Below are positions 1 to 8,776 of a stretch of 64,000 nucleotides of DNA, in pieces (position 1 is the first letter of the stretch; each line of letters begins with the position of its first letter). The position numbers were made by a program, and so were the translations under genes. The notes below the pieces were generated by a model. It saw only the letters and a list, made by a program, of their open reading frames with translations. It made no database searches and had not been told where the DNA came from. The stretch is from Mastigamoeba balamuthi (lineage: Eukaryota > Evosea > Mastigamoebida > Mastigamoebidae), in NCBI GenBank assembly GCA_902651635.1, contig CACRSC010001917.1, forward strand, positions 1,071,659-1,135,658, in the 5' to 3' direction.

Positions 1-187
1 CACGTGCCTCCATCTGGAGATCTGAGTGCACGTGTTTGGTGTCAGGGCCAGGCAGCTCGGCCTCTGCTGGGTGCTTGGGTGGCTTCTTGGCAGATGTAGA
101 TGACAGGAGTGGCACAGGAGCAGGAGCACCAGCACGCAGGGACGCAGCAGAGACAGTGGGGCAGCGGGTGATCTTGAGCAGTGCCAT
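1..187 (-). CDS. Partial ORF, N-terminal 62 residues, runs off the window
   Basis: A frame opens with ATG at 187 on the minus strand (MALLKITRCP) and stays open to the window edge, so the C-terminus lies outside. The visible part is Ala/Pro/Ser-rich with a short basic patch (SAKKPPKHP). I do not recognise a family. It sits at the end of the minus-strand series of short, intron-free ORFs in the virus-like segment, so I infer it belongs to that element. No ribosomal or splice signal helps the call; the start is simply the first ATG of the open frame. Confidence 0.4.
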   Translation of the reverse strand, partial: MALLKITRCPTVSAASLRAGAPAPVPLLSSTSAKKPPKHPAEAELPGPDTKHVHSDLQMEAR

Positions 188-326
188 TGTCAGGTATGGT
201 TGAGCAGTGTTTATTAGTGGGATGCCCACATGGTGCTTTTTAAGATGCCCACATCCTACATCAGCGCATCTACATAGTGCTCTTACATCACAGTCTGCAC
301 CTTTTTTTGGCAGGAAAACACTGCAT

Positions 327-947
327 CTATTTTCTGAACCCCGTCAGGGCAGAGAGAGAAGACATGTTCTCAAAGAAAGGCCTCATGGCATGGTGCGTCC
401 GCTGCAAGGCATCAGTGCCAATCCAGAACACAGTCCAAAAGACCGTTAATAGCGTACGCGGTGAGTGGGACATGGTACAGGGCACCTGCTGGTGTGGGGC
501 CAACATCTCGCGGATCGTCAAAAAAGCCTCGTGAGTACCGATTCCTCCTCTTCACATTGCAGTTGCACTCAGACAGGTCGTTCCACATGTGGTGCATGAT
601 TGTCAGTGCGAGCTCAGTGTCACCACGTGCAAGGCCGAGAACCATCTCAGTTGCAAGGCGGAGCAGGGTGGGACTCACGCCAGGCCAGTACCCCTCCAAA
701 CAATCATAAACAGCCCAGTCTCCAGGTGCCTGTTACTCATCATCTGCATCGGTGAATAGCACATGAGCTCCTCGGGCTGCGTCCATGCCGGCCAGATGCT
801 GATGTTCTTCGGCGCGTATGATGCCTTGATGGTGGAGGCCCAGTGCTCAAAGTCCTCTGTGAAGAGAGTGGACTCGGCTGGGCACAGGGTGGTGGGATCT
901 CTCTCCCAGGGCTTGATAAGACTGTTCTGATAACAGGAACCCGACAT
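327..947 (-). pseudogene. Broken virus-like ORF of unknown function, in at least two frames
   Basis: ATG at 947 opens a frame (begins MSGSCYQNSL) that ends at 675. A second frame covering about 412-699 starts without any ATG directly where the first ends and continues protein-like sequence. A third short frame (to 327) then carries the likely C-terminus. The overlap of three minus-strand frames without internal starts is what a single gene with two indels looks like. No domain is recognised. Sequencing error cannot be excluded, but several neighbours show the same kind of damage. Confidence 0.45.
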
Positions 948-977
948 ATCTCTTTTTCATTAGTGTGGTGCAGATTT

Positions 978-1421
978 TCACATATCATCATGCTCGATGG
1001 GGTAGGGGGCCCTAGGCACCAGTCGTGGGTACCTCATCGCATTGCATGCCTGGACAGTCTGCCTCACTGTGCGTGCACTGCTGGGGACCCACTTCTGTGT
1101 CTTGCAGACGTTCTGCTTCTTGTATGTGCTGGCCAGACCTGCAGTCTTCTCGAGCAGGATGTCCAGACTGGCCTCATACAGAGCTGGATCAGAGGGGTCC
1201 CTGGCAGGCAGGGGCACACCCTGGCATATCAGCTCCATCTCCTTGGAGTTGATGCGTGATAACTCGGCCCCACTGCCATTCTGGATGTCCTGCCTCCTAA
1301 CAGCGACGGCCTGCTCCTCGGGCTGCCCCTCTGTGCTCGCCGCGGCCTTTGTCTCGTGGTACATGAAAACTGCCGATATGATGGCGATCACGGCAATGTC
1401 TGCAGCACTGAATGGGCCCAT
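978..1421 (-). CDS. Small protein with N-terminal membrane segment
   Basis: An uninterrupted frame of 147 residues. Residues about 6-20 (ADIAVIAIISAVFMY) form a hydrophobic helix that would act as a signal anchor, followed by a polar Ala/Glu-rich stretch and a basic C-terminal half with several Lys/Arg. No known family is recognised. It lies in a minus-strand run of compact ORFs (978-3782) that includes other membrane proteins, which fits structural or entry-type virion components, but that role is inference only. Confidence 0.5.
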   Translation of the reverse strand: MGPFSAADIAVIAIISAVFMYHETKAAASTEGQPEEQAVAVRRQDIQNGSGAELSRINSKEMELICQGVPLPARDPSDPALYEASLDILLEKTAGLASTYKKQNVCKTQKWVPSSARTVRQTVQACNAMRYPRLVPRAPYPIEHDDM

Positions 1422-1432
1422 GGTGTTCTCTG

Positions 1433-1672
1433 TCAGAAGTCAAACAGAAAATAGTTGAACACGATGGTGCCCAGGATGCTGCCCACGATCGCTCTGTACA
1501 CATTTGGCTAAAAGTACTTCATCACCAGCCCACCAAACACCCCTCCTGCACTGCCCACCAGGATGATGGGCGTGGCCACAAAGGACTTCTTGCCCTCTTT
1601 GTCTCCCTGGTGCGCCATGAGCATGTACATGGCCATCCCGGACAGGCTGGCTGTGAGCACGGTGGAGGACAT
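1433..1672 (-). pseudogene. Small two-segment membrane protein with in-frame TAG
   Basis: ATG at 1672 starts a 54-codon frame (MSSTVLTASLSG) ending at a TAG at 1508-1510. The same frame remains open after the stop for another 24 codons with a second hydrophobic stretch (AIVGSILGTIVF) and stops at 1433-1435. Two Gly-rich hydrophobic segments separated by one in-frame stop suggest an original 79-residue membrane protein disabled by a nonsense change (for example CAG to TAG). Alternatively the first 54 residues are the whole gene. No family recognised. Confidence 0.45.
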
Positions 1673-1703
1673 TTTCAAGTGATTGCTCAGATTTTATTGT
1701 GGC

Positions 1704-2065
1704 TCACATGCATTGTGCCTCAGGATGGCCTCTAGTTCTCTGCTGGTGCCACTTGAGGGCCTGCTTCATCTTCTTGAACAACTGGTTGAGGGTGGTGCAG
1801 CTCGATTCCAGCTCTTGGAGGATGGGGCCATCACGGCATCTGTCAGAAGGTCCTGCACACTCCACAGGAAGGGGGCCACTGCCCAGTCTGTGTTGCTCCA
1901 CACCTGGAGGATGCCGAGGATGCAGTGAATCATGTCGCGCTTCCAGTGGGCAGTGCAGGCCAGGAGGTCCTTGTGGGTGTGGAGCAGAGGGACAGGTGCG
2001 CTCATATCGAATCCTGTTGTTTGTGCTTGCTGTGGTGTGGGCAAAAGAGAGACTGATGACATCAC
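1704..2065 (-). pseudogene. Virus-like ORF split by a frameshift
   Basis: The frame starting at 2065 encodes about 80 plausible residues and then turns into low-quality Ser/Arg-rich sequence. The frame open from about 1825 to 1704 supplies a convincing amphipathic continuation (core LNQLFKKMKQALKW) and a stop. One indel around position 1825 would join them, giving about 120 residues. No family is recognised. It adds to the list of damaged genes in this segment. Confidence 0.4.
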
Positions 2066-2114
2066 TTTTTCTGAGTCAGCGGAAGAGATACGTGATGACC
2101 AGCGGCATATCTAG

Positions 2115-2276
2115 ATGGCGAAATCTGGCACAAAGAAATCCATCAAGGCCCCCAAGGCTGCCCCCGAGCTGAAGACGTCCAAGTGCTCCAAGAAGGCACC
2201 TCTGTGTGTGCCCTTCTCATCCTCGAAGAAGGCTCGTGTGTTGGTGGAGTCGGAGGCATCTGTGTACTGCTGGTGA
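2115..2276 (+). CDS. Small Lys-rich basic protein (53 aa)
   Basis: A plus-strand frame of 53 codons from ATG 2115 to TGA 2274-2276. It starts MAKSGTKKSIKAPKAAP and contains about eleven lysines, many as KK or SKK pairs, with four cysteines. The composition resembles small nucleic-acid-packaging proteins of DNA viruses. It runs opposite to its neighbours on both sides and fits exactly into the gap between the minus-strand genes ending at 1704 and 2285, which supports it being a real gene. No homology is claimed; the DNA-binding role is inferred from charge only. Confidence 0.4.
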   Translation: MAKSGTKKSIKAPKAAPELKTSKCSKKAPLCVPFSSSKKARVLVESEASVYCW

Positions 2277-2284
2277 TTTCAGTC

Positions 2285-2599
2285 TCAGGCCTTGGGACCC
2301 GTGCTCCTGTTGTGCATCTTCTCAGTGAGGAAGTACATTGCGGTGAACCCTGCACAGAATGCTGATGTGCTGAGCATGTAGAGGGTCGGGCCATGGCTGA
2401 AATGCCATATGAGGTACGACGAGACGAGGGGGCCCAGAATGACAGTCACAGGCATTCCCGACTCTATGGCAGCCTGGATCTTCAACAGTGTCAGAAAGAA
2501 GCCCTCTGGGCTGTCGGGCCTGCCTATGGCTGAGCCGAAGGTGTACACTGCTGAACACAGGCCCAGATAGGCACTCACAGCAATCTTCGCGTACTCCAT
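2285..2599 (-). CDS. Two- or three-span membrane protein
   Basis: I start at the internal ATG at 2599 (MEYAKIAVSAYLGLC) rather than further upstream because hydrophobic sequence begins directly there. About 104 residues with hydrophobic segments near residues 5-22, 45-65 and 70-90 (SAFCAGFTAMYFLTE). The frame is intact. It abuts the next minus gene (2635-2955) with a short spacer, as in a compact viral gene row. No family recognised. Confidence 0.5.
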   Translation of the reverse strand: MEYAKIAVSAYLGLCSAVYTFGSAIGRPDSPEGFFLTLLKIQAAIESGMPVTVILGPLVSSYLIWHFSHGPTLYMLSTSAFCAGFTAMYFLTEKMHNRSTGPKA

Positions 2600-2634
2600 G
2601 TCTTGATTAAGAGGGCAGAAAAAAACTCTGGACT

Positions 2635-2955
2635 TCAATGTTCAAGTTGTTTGTATGTGTATGTGACACTCTCATCAAATTGTTCGTGTATATATGCATG
2701 CTCCCCGATCAGCTGCTTGTTCTGCCTTGAGATGTATGCATATTTATACACACTGCTCCAGTCAGGGTGGTATTTCACCACTCTCGAGTATTTGTCACTG
2801 CAGACTGTCTCGCTCCCTTCATCGACAATGGCCAGACGAAGCCTCTTGCCTCTTTTTGTCCATGGCTCATGCACAATGCCGAATATGCACTCCAGGTTCT
2901 CTGTGAAGTAGACCACCTTCTGCCCAGCCTCGAGAGGAATCTCACACCTCTGCAT
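2635..2955 (-). CDS. Hypothetical 106-residue soluble protein
   Basis: Intact frame beginning MQRCEIPLEAGQKVVYFTEN. The sequence is well balanced, rich in Tyr and charged residues, with no membrane segment or low complexity, so it looks like a real folded protein. A possible AT-rich promoter (GCATATTTATAC) lies inside it near 2735 and may serve the next gene downstream. I do not recognise the family. Confidence 0.5.
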   Translation of the reverse strand: MQRCEIPLEAGQKVVYFTENLECIFGIVHEPWTKRGKRLRLAIVDEGSETVCSDKYSRVVKYHPDWSSVYKYAYISRQNKQLIGEHAYIHEQFDESVTYTYKQLEH

Positions 2956-3019
2956 GATTTTACAGAGTGACAGGAGATACCATCATCGGAATTCCTAACC
3001 TAGCCTTGCTCAGGGGCGT

Positions 3020-3782
3020 TTATTTCTTGTTGAGCTTCTTGGCCAGATTCTCAAAGAAGCTCAGGTGAGTGGCATCACCCAGTGTGCAGAAGTGTATCAG
3101 AGAGTCACACAGCAGCTCAGCGGAGATGCGAGAGAAGAAAGTCACAGCAGAGGAAGAGAAGACCCTCTGTCTCTTGGATGCCTGAGCTCTGCACATGGGA
3201 ACAATGTCGGCCAGGTCCCTGGTGTTGAAGATTATCACGACGGCCGGCCTCTTGAGGTTCATGATGCGCATGAGCTCCCAGTGGAAAAAGTCGTCATCAT
3301 CCATGCAGGAGTTGAGATCTCCTGTACTGACAGTGAGAGCCCGTGCAGGGAGAGTGCATACCCGGTTTGAGCAGGACTATGGCAGTGAAGCTGTGCTTGA
3401 TAGCGAAGCCTGCCACCTTCAGGTCATCACCCAGCTGCAACGTGTACAAGTTCTGCATGACCGCAGTGCCATACTTCTCGAGAAGGGCATTCACCATAAT
3501 GGCAGTGTGCAGGCCATCCTCATGTTGCACACCTGTGCCCGTGTTGGTGTGCCTTCAGTGGTACATGATGAGGGGCTTGTTCTCCGTCACACACACCTGG
3601 ACTGTGTACTTGCACTTGTGCTCATGGTTGCTCAGTGCCCGCAGGGCTGACATCCGGTCCTTGTACTTGGAGTCGACCACATCCACGTGGCCCTGGTCAA
3701 CTGCATAGGCGCAACCAAAGGGCGCCCCAGTGCAGGGCATGGGGCCCATCTGGCTGCATGTGCGGTACTGCTGGTGCGACAT
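3020..3782 (-). pseudogene. Damaged 250-residue virus-like gene (nonsense plus frameshift)
   Basis: ATG at 3782 (MSHQQYRTCSQ) opens a frame that meets TGA at 3555-3557, then continues in the same frame with good protein-like sequence (EDGLHTAIMVNALLEKYG) to about 3360. There it must shift frame to join the C-terminal part, which contains MDDDDFFHWELMRIMNLKRP and ends at 3020 with LAKKLNKK. Two independent lesions in one gene argue for decay. TGA could derive from CGA by one transition. Function is unknown. Confidence 0.5.
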
Positions 3783-4300
3783 TTGCTGGTGGTGGTTGTG
3801 CTGAGATTCTGCTGGAGATATTGATAGATATTCACTCACATTGAGACAGGGCCTCTGATACAAATACACAATAATACACCAGTCACCAAACTCCAATGCA
3901 CACAGTGTATACACACACAGTGTGCACACTGTCTCAGGCCGATCTCGACAAATGTGGTGATCATAGAAGTTCACATATTGAACAGACTGTCGTTGGCTGA
4001 AGTACACTGAAATTCACCAGCTCTTTTTTTATGCTTAAATTCCCTCTGGGCCCTTATGATATACACATCGGAATTTCTAACCTTCGCACCTTTCAAATCG
4101 ACTTCTATATAGGAAAGTCATCATAAACGGAAAATGAAACTTTCCCAAAATTTTTGTTGAATTCCCTTTAAGGGGCCATTGGAAATGGAAAACGGTTTTG
4201 ATTTCCAAAAACCCTCTCCGAAAGGGCCCAGGGACCGCAGACGAACCTGGGTCAGGGATGCCGCAGTCAGAGCACCTTTTTTCTGAGGGACAGTCTGAAC

Positions 4301-5044
4301 ATGAGCAGCTGGGTGGACCTGAATGGCTGGGCATACGGCCAGGGGGGTGCGACAAAGGGTAATAAGGGTGATGTCGGGCCCCAGGGGCCCAAGGGCGACA
4401 GGAGTGATGTGGGCCCTGCAGGACCAAAAGGCGACAAAGGAGATCTGGGTCTGGCAACAGGCATCAAGGACGACATAGAACCTTCAGGCCCAAAGGGTGA
4501 TGTGGGACCTGCAGGACCTGCGGGGCCTCAGGGACCTAAAGAAGACATTGAAGCGAGAGGTCCAATGGGCTACAATGGCCAGCATGGTGAACAGGGAGAT
4601 ATCAGACCCCAGGGGCCCAAGGGCGACAAGGGCGATCCAGGAACATCAGTGGATTTCACTGACTCTGTGCACGTGAATCTGCCCGTTAGCTCCAACGCCA
4701 TGTACACAGGCACCTTCTCTGCTCTGGTGTCCAAGGTGGGCAGGACAGTCACCATCATCTTCCTTCCCTGGTCGGCAACCATCAAGAGTGTTGGCTATCT
4801 CGTGTCAAATGGCCTCCCCTACAAGCCCAGCATGACGTTCAACTTCTCCTTCCACATGACTGTCAACGGCGATACTGCATGGGGCAACTTCTCCATCATG
4901 GACAACAGCAACATCATGGTCCAGCTGATCCTGCAGAAGGGCCAGGCAAACCCGAACCCACACGGTGGCCAGCCCATGTTCCCTGACAACGCTGCTCTCT
5001 CCATAGACTGCTTCACCATGACATACCAGGCTGCACAAACATGA
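4301..5044 (+). CDS. Collagen-like fibre-type protein 1
   Basis: Intact 247-residue frame. Residues about 20-118 are Gly-X-Y collagen triplets, many of the form GPKGDKGD and GPQGPKGD. The last 125 residues form a non-collagen, beta-rich head (TDSVHVNLPVSS onward), the usual layout of trimeric fibres with a triple-helical stalk and a C-terminal trimerising or binding domain. No signal peptide is visible. It is the first of three tandem plus-strand copies with related stalks but different heads. Collagen-like proteins of this kind occur in large DNA viruses and phages; surface attachment is inferred. Confidence 0.75.
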   Translation: MSSWVDLNGWAYGQGGATKGNKGDVGPQGPKGDRSDVGPAGPKGDKGDLGLATGIKDDIEPSGPKGDVGPAGPAGPQGPKEDIEARGPMGYNGQHGEQGDIRPQGPKGDKGDPGTSVDFTDSVHVNLPVSSNAMYTGTFSALVSKVGRTVTIIFLPWSATIKSVGYLVSNGLPYKPSMTFNFSFHMTVNGDTAWGNFSIMDNSNIMVQLILQKGQANPNPHGGQPMFPDNAALSIDCFTMTYQAAQT

Positions 5045-5066
5045 GTGTATTTTCTGCATCCTTGTT

Positions 5067-5731
5067 TTGACTATGACTGAGTGGGTGGATCCTTCCGGGT
5101 GGTCCTANNNNNNNNNNNNNNNNNNNNNNNNNNNNNNNNNNNNNNNNNNNNNNNNNNNNNNNNNNNNNNNNNNNNNNNNNNNNNNNNNNNNNNNNNNNNN
5201 NNNNNNNNNNNNNNNNNNNNNNNNNNNNNNNNNNNNNNNNNNNNNNNNNNNNNNNNNNNNNNNNNNNNNNNNNNNNNNNNNNNNNNNNNNNNNNNNNNNN
5301 NNNNNNNNNNNNNNNNNNNNNNNNNNNNNNNNNNNNNNNNNNNNNNNNNNNNNNNNNNNNNNNNNNNNNNNNNNNNNNNNNNNNNNNNNNNNNNNNNNNN
5401 TGGACGAGTGCTCCGCCTGGGCTCTGGGAAGCAGCAGGTGATCATTCTCAATGTCTCTGACATGCAGTGCACATTCGCGCCAGATCCGCAGGGGGTGCTG
5501 ACAGTGCTCATTCCTTGCCTCAACTTTATCATACCCACATCCATCTTCTGCAACCCATTCTTGACCTATGCAGTGTTGCCCATGAGCTCTACTTCCGGTG
5601 TGTGCTATGACAATGTCATCATCAGTGGCCAGGGAAACATGATCGGCATCGAGACCAGAACAGCAGGCATTCCGCTCAAGCAGACTCTGAACATCTCCTT
5701 CATGGTCGCGTTTCTGCACACAGAGCCCTGA
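5067..5731 (+). CDS. Collagen-like fibre-type protein 2, interrupted by an assembly gap
   Basis: Starts with a plausible ATG (MTEWVDPSGWS, similar to the first residues of the preceding copy) and runs into 293 undetermined bases, where the repetitive stalk presumably lies and collapsed in assembly. After the gap a head domain of about 110 residues (GKQQVIILNVSDMQC) ends at 5731. The gap length is probably arbitrary, so the frame across it is unknown. Placement between two collagen-like genes is the main reason to call it collagen-like. Confidence 0.6.
5108..5400. other. Assembly gap (293 N)
   Basis: A run of undetermined bases inside the second collagen-like gene. Its position within a Gly-X-Y stalk, flanked by near-identical stalks on both sides, suggests repeat collapse rather than missing unique sequence. 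Confidence 0.99.
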
Positions 5732-5770
5732 GAATACAAGTGTAGCTTTTTTCGCATCCCCTTTCTGAGA

Positions 5771-6615
5771 ATGTTTGTGTCCAAGTATGCTTTCATCGAG
5801 GGCATTCAGGAAGACCCCGGGCCCAAGGGTGATGTTGGGCCCCAGGGGCCCAAGGGCGACAGGGGCGATGTGGGCCCCGTGGGACCAAAGGGTGACAAGG
5901 GAGATCCGGGTCTGGTAACAGGTGTGAAAGGCGACATCGGGCCCCAGGGCTCAAAGGGCGACACTGGGCCCAAGGGCAATGCGGGTCCTGAGGGGCCGAA
6001 GGGTGATATGGGTCCTGCGGGTCCCAAGGGTGACGCTGGTCCTGCTGGTCCAAAGGGCGATGTCGGGCCCAAGGGTGATACAGGTGCCCAGGGCCCAAAG
6101 GGCGATGTGGGCCCCACTGGCCCCACTGGCTCCACTGGCCCAAAGGGAGATGCCAAGCCCCAAGAAAGACCCTGGTGTACAGGGCCCAAAGGGCGACGTG
6201 GGCCCCGTGGGTCCAATGGGCCCAAAGGGAGATCCTGGATCCATGATATATGTGAAAGAGGTGAAGCTGCACATCAACTCCTATCCAGATGCCCTGGCTT
6301 CGATACACTTCACCTCTACAGGCATGTCAAGGGGCCAACTGCCTTAGTCAACTTCTTTGTCTTCCCGAATGACTCCAGGAAGCTTGTCTAGTTGAAGCTG
6401 AACTTTGTGGCGAGGTTCGATTCTGGCACTCCTGAATTCGAGTTCGTTCTTCCGCCATCCCTGCTGTGCAACAAGGGCCAGAACATCAATTCCTGAGGGG
6501 AAACTACACAGTCACTGTGAATGGCAGTGAAGTCATTCAGTTCACCCACAAGAGTTCTTGGATCACTGGACCCAACGAGATCTCCACTGAGATCATGTAC
6601 TGGAAAAGCATTTGA
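5771..6615 (+). pseudogene. Collagen-like fibre-type protein 3, frameshifted
   Basis: ATG 5771 opens a long collagen stalk ([17 protein letters not shown] type triplets) that loses frame near 6165. The stalk and head continue in the next frame ([15 protein letters not shown]) to about 6320, then return to the first frame ([14 protein letters not shown]), hit TAG at 6389-6391, and the rest of the head reads on in pieces to a TGA at 6613-6615. At least two indels and two stops lie in the head, so this copy is dead. The stalk is closer to copy 1 than chance would give, consistent with tandem duplication. Confidence 0.7.
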
Positions 6616-6689
6616 ACAATGTTTCTTGTGGGCTCATGTGTCCGTGTATATGAACTCTCTCTCTCTTTCTCTCACTCGTCTTACTCATC

Positions 6690-6926
6690 TCACTCACTCA
6701 GGTACATGTTGTAGATGGTGCTTGACATGAACACGATCCTAAACACCATGAGCACAGTGCACATCCCCCTGTCCAGGCTCCCAGGCAGGAAGTTTGCCAC
6801 CATGCGGTCCACTCCCACAAACGTCACACTGGCCAAGAGTGTGCCCACCATGCAACTCTCCTTCAGGGTGCCCTTGACCTTCATCGTCAGGCTCATGTCC
6901 ACAGTCTTGCTATCGATGGTGCTCAT
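6690..6926 (-). CDS. Small membrane-type protein (78 aa)
   Basis: Intact frame beginning MSTIDSKTVDMSLTMKVKG. Residues about 27-45 and 55-74 are hydrophobic (CTVLMVFRIVFMSSTIYNMY). It resembles the other small membrane ORFs of the segment in size and density. No family is recognised. Confidence 0.45.
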   Translation of the reverse strand: MSTIDSKTVDMSLTMKVKGTLKESCMVGTLLASVTFVGVDRMVANFLPGSLDRGMCTVLMVFRIVFMSSTIYNMYLSE

Positions 6927-7032
6927 TCTCTGTTGTGGGTTCCCAGTCCTTTCTCTTCACTCTGTGGGTTCGGAAAAACATTGTTCTTTCACTTTGCTCC
7001 TCTTCCTGTGCCCCACTCCTTGTGCCCTGCTC

Positions 7033-7431
7033 CTACTCCTTGCCCAAGTACTTGAGGAGGTTCCTGATGTACACCTTCTGGGCCTCCATCGAGACACAAT
7101 ACACTATCATCAGGCCCCCCCCCCAAGTGCTCACACCACCTGCAGGCGCCATTGCGGATGTGGGATACACCAGGGAGTCGGAGAGGTACACCACGTCCTT
7201 CAGCGTCATTGAGCCTGCCGTCACATCTGTCAGTTGCACCACCGTCAGCTTCACAGTTCCATCGTCCGTAATACATGCCTTGCCCTCCAGGGGAAGAGGG
7301 TTTCCACTTGTGTCTGAGAGGAGCAGGTTCAGAGAGCACGGGCTCTGTGCCATGATGAGGGGCCTGTTGCACACTGGCAGCTTGTTGTCACTCTGGATCT
7401 TCCCTGTGACGTTCAGGTTCAGGATCGGCAT
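7033..7431 (-). CDS. Hypothetical beta-rich 132-residue protein
   Basis: Intact frame from ATG 7431 (MPILNLNVTGKIQSDN) to 7033. The sequence is rich in beta-forming residues and polar turns (LLLSDTSGNPLPLEGKA), as in virion surface or capsid-associated proteins, but I do not recognise it. The start lies two codons after the TGA (7435-7437) that ends the upstream, element-interrupted gene in the same frame, so the two genes are tightly packed. Confidence 0.5.
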   Translation of the reverse strand: MPILNLNVTGKIQSDNKLPVCNRPLIMAQSPCSLNLLLSDTSGNPLPLEGKACITDDGTVKLTVVQLTDVTAGSMTLKDVVYLSDSLVYPTSAMAPAGGVSTWGGGLMIVYCVSMEAQKVYIRNLLKYLGKE

Positions 7432-7502
7432 CCCTCAGATGGGCTTGATGATCACAATCCGGTAGTTGCCCACATGGGAAACGGTGTCACGTCAAGCACG
7501 TT

Positions 7503-8350
7503 TACGTGCTGTAGCAGATCCAGTTCTGCTACGCAGTGCTATGCATGCTCCGCTACGTAGTGTAGCAGAAGTGAATTTCAGCAGTGGTGCGTAGCGGCAC
7601 CTGCGTAGCGGAGGTACGTCTGCTATGCTGCGTAGCGGAGCACATGTAGCAATGCGTAGCAGAGGTACCTCTGCTACGCACTGCTGCACAGGCTCTGCTA
7701 CACCACGTAGTGGCAATACCTCTGCTACCTGGCGTAGCGAAGGCACCTCTGCTACACAGAGTAGTGGAGGTGCTGCCGCTACGCATTGCTATATACACTC
7801 TGCTACGCTGTATAGTGGAGGTACCTCCGCTACATAGTGTAGCAAAGACAGATATAGTGGCATGTAGTGATGGATGGGTCTGCTACACTGTGTAGCAGAG
7901 CCAATGTAGCAATGCGTAGCGAAGGGTGATCCACTACACAGCACAGCAAATATATGTGTAGCAGTGCATAGTGGAATTAATTGCATAGCTAAGTGTAGCG
8001 GAAGCCTGAGGGTGAGCAGCTTAGATTTTGCCAGCTGGCTGATTTGCACTTGATGCCATTTGTGCACTGAAACAGCAATGCAGAAGGGATTGAGTGGAGC
8101 AGGCAATGTTGCAGGAACAGGAGAGCAAGACCAGGTTAAACACACAGCTGCAGGTCAAGTACAGGAGAGGGAGGACGGGGAGGACAAACCGTATATGCCT
8201 CATAGCAGAGAGTTTCAGTGTAGCACTGTATATAGCAGAACTTCTGCAATGCATCCAACAGCATTGTGTCTGCTACACCACGTAGCAGAAGGCACTTCAG
8301 TGCCTTCTACTATATTGCATAGCAGAAGATACCAGCACATAGCAGGGGTT
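7503..8350. repeat. Palindromic TAGCGGA/TCCGCTA array
   Basis: Dozens of degenerate copies of a unit built on TCCGCTACG and its complement CGTAGCGGA occur head to head and tail to tail, dense from 7503 to about 8006 and scattered to 8350. Adjacent opposite copies can form short hairpins. Variants are overwhelmingly TAGTGGA, TAGCAGA, TGTAG and CATAG, meaning CpG changed to TpG or CpA. Confidence 0.85.
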
Positions 8351-8374
8351 ATGCAATGGTAATCATACCCGTCA

Positions 8375-8543
8375 TGTAATCAAATAACAGTCTTGATCAA
8401 GTACACTGAAAAGTGCATAACTAGATTTTACCAAATGTTGGCTAATAAATCCGGTTTTGGCATTGCATAAAGTTGTGAATAAATGGAATGTAAATTGGTT
8501 TTTGCATTGCACAATACCAAACATGAGCTTCCGAGTGTTAAAT
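8375..8543 (+). repeat. 169-bp dispersed repeat, left copy
   Basis: Nearly identical to 60340-60506 (cores such as TTGATCAAGTACACTGAAAA and CTTCCGAGTGTTAAAT), with a few substitutions and small indels. It is AT-rich and non-coding and lies in the same orientation inside both mobile elements, so it may be a functional internal sequence (promoter or recombinase-binding region) retained in the short copy. Confidence 0.85.
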
Positions 8544-8551
8544 ATCGATTG

Positions 8552-8687
8552 CTGCTGTAGCGGCATCAGTGTAGCGGCACGTAGTGGAACCAAGCATAGT
8601 GGCATGCAGTGGACCCTTCGCTATGCTGTGTAGTTCATTCATTGCGCTACACACCACTGTGGCAGGGTCCACTACGTGCCGCTACGT
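8552..8687. repeat. Palindromic array next to the right end of the left element
   Basis: About 135 bases of the same TAGCGGA/TCCGCTA-type units between the 169-bp block and the right inverted end, mirroring the subterminal arrays of the longer element. Confidence 0.75.
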
Positions 8688-8776
8688 TGCTTGACGTGGT
8701 ACGGCACGTACACAGTGCCCTCGGCCCACAGCGGGCTCGTGAACTGCAGCAGGCCCTCGAAGTCGGGGTCCATTTC

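Larger units (their letters stand above)
7488..8698. mobile_element. Non-autonomous element with 11-bp inverted ends and hairpin arrays
   Basis: The ends are perfect inverted repeats: CACGTCAAGCA at 7488-7498 and TGCTTGACGTG at 8688-8698, flanked by GT on both sides (7486-7487 and 8699-8700), a likely 2-bp target duplication. Inside are palindromic TAGCGGA-type arrays, a unique stretch (about 8010-8200) and a 169-bp block (8375-8543) shared with the 3.4-kb element on the right. No coding capacity is evident. I infer an internal-deletion derivative mobilised by the tyrosine recombinase of the longer copy. Confidence 0.7.

Noticed and set aside
4267-6308. Pro-rich frames on the minus strand opposite the collagen-like genes
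   Set aside because: Antisense of Gly-X-Y codons yields Pro/Leu/Ser-rich frames; the sense strand has intact stalk and head.
7503-8350. Array of short repeats suggesting a CRISPR
   Set aside because: Repeats are degenerate, palindromic and irregularly spaced, spacers are not unique, and the context is eukaryotic with no cas genes.
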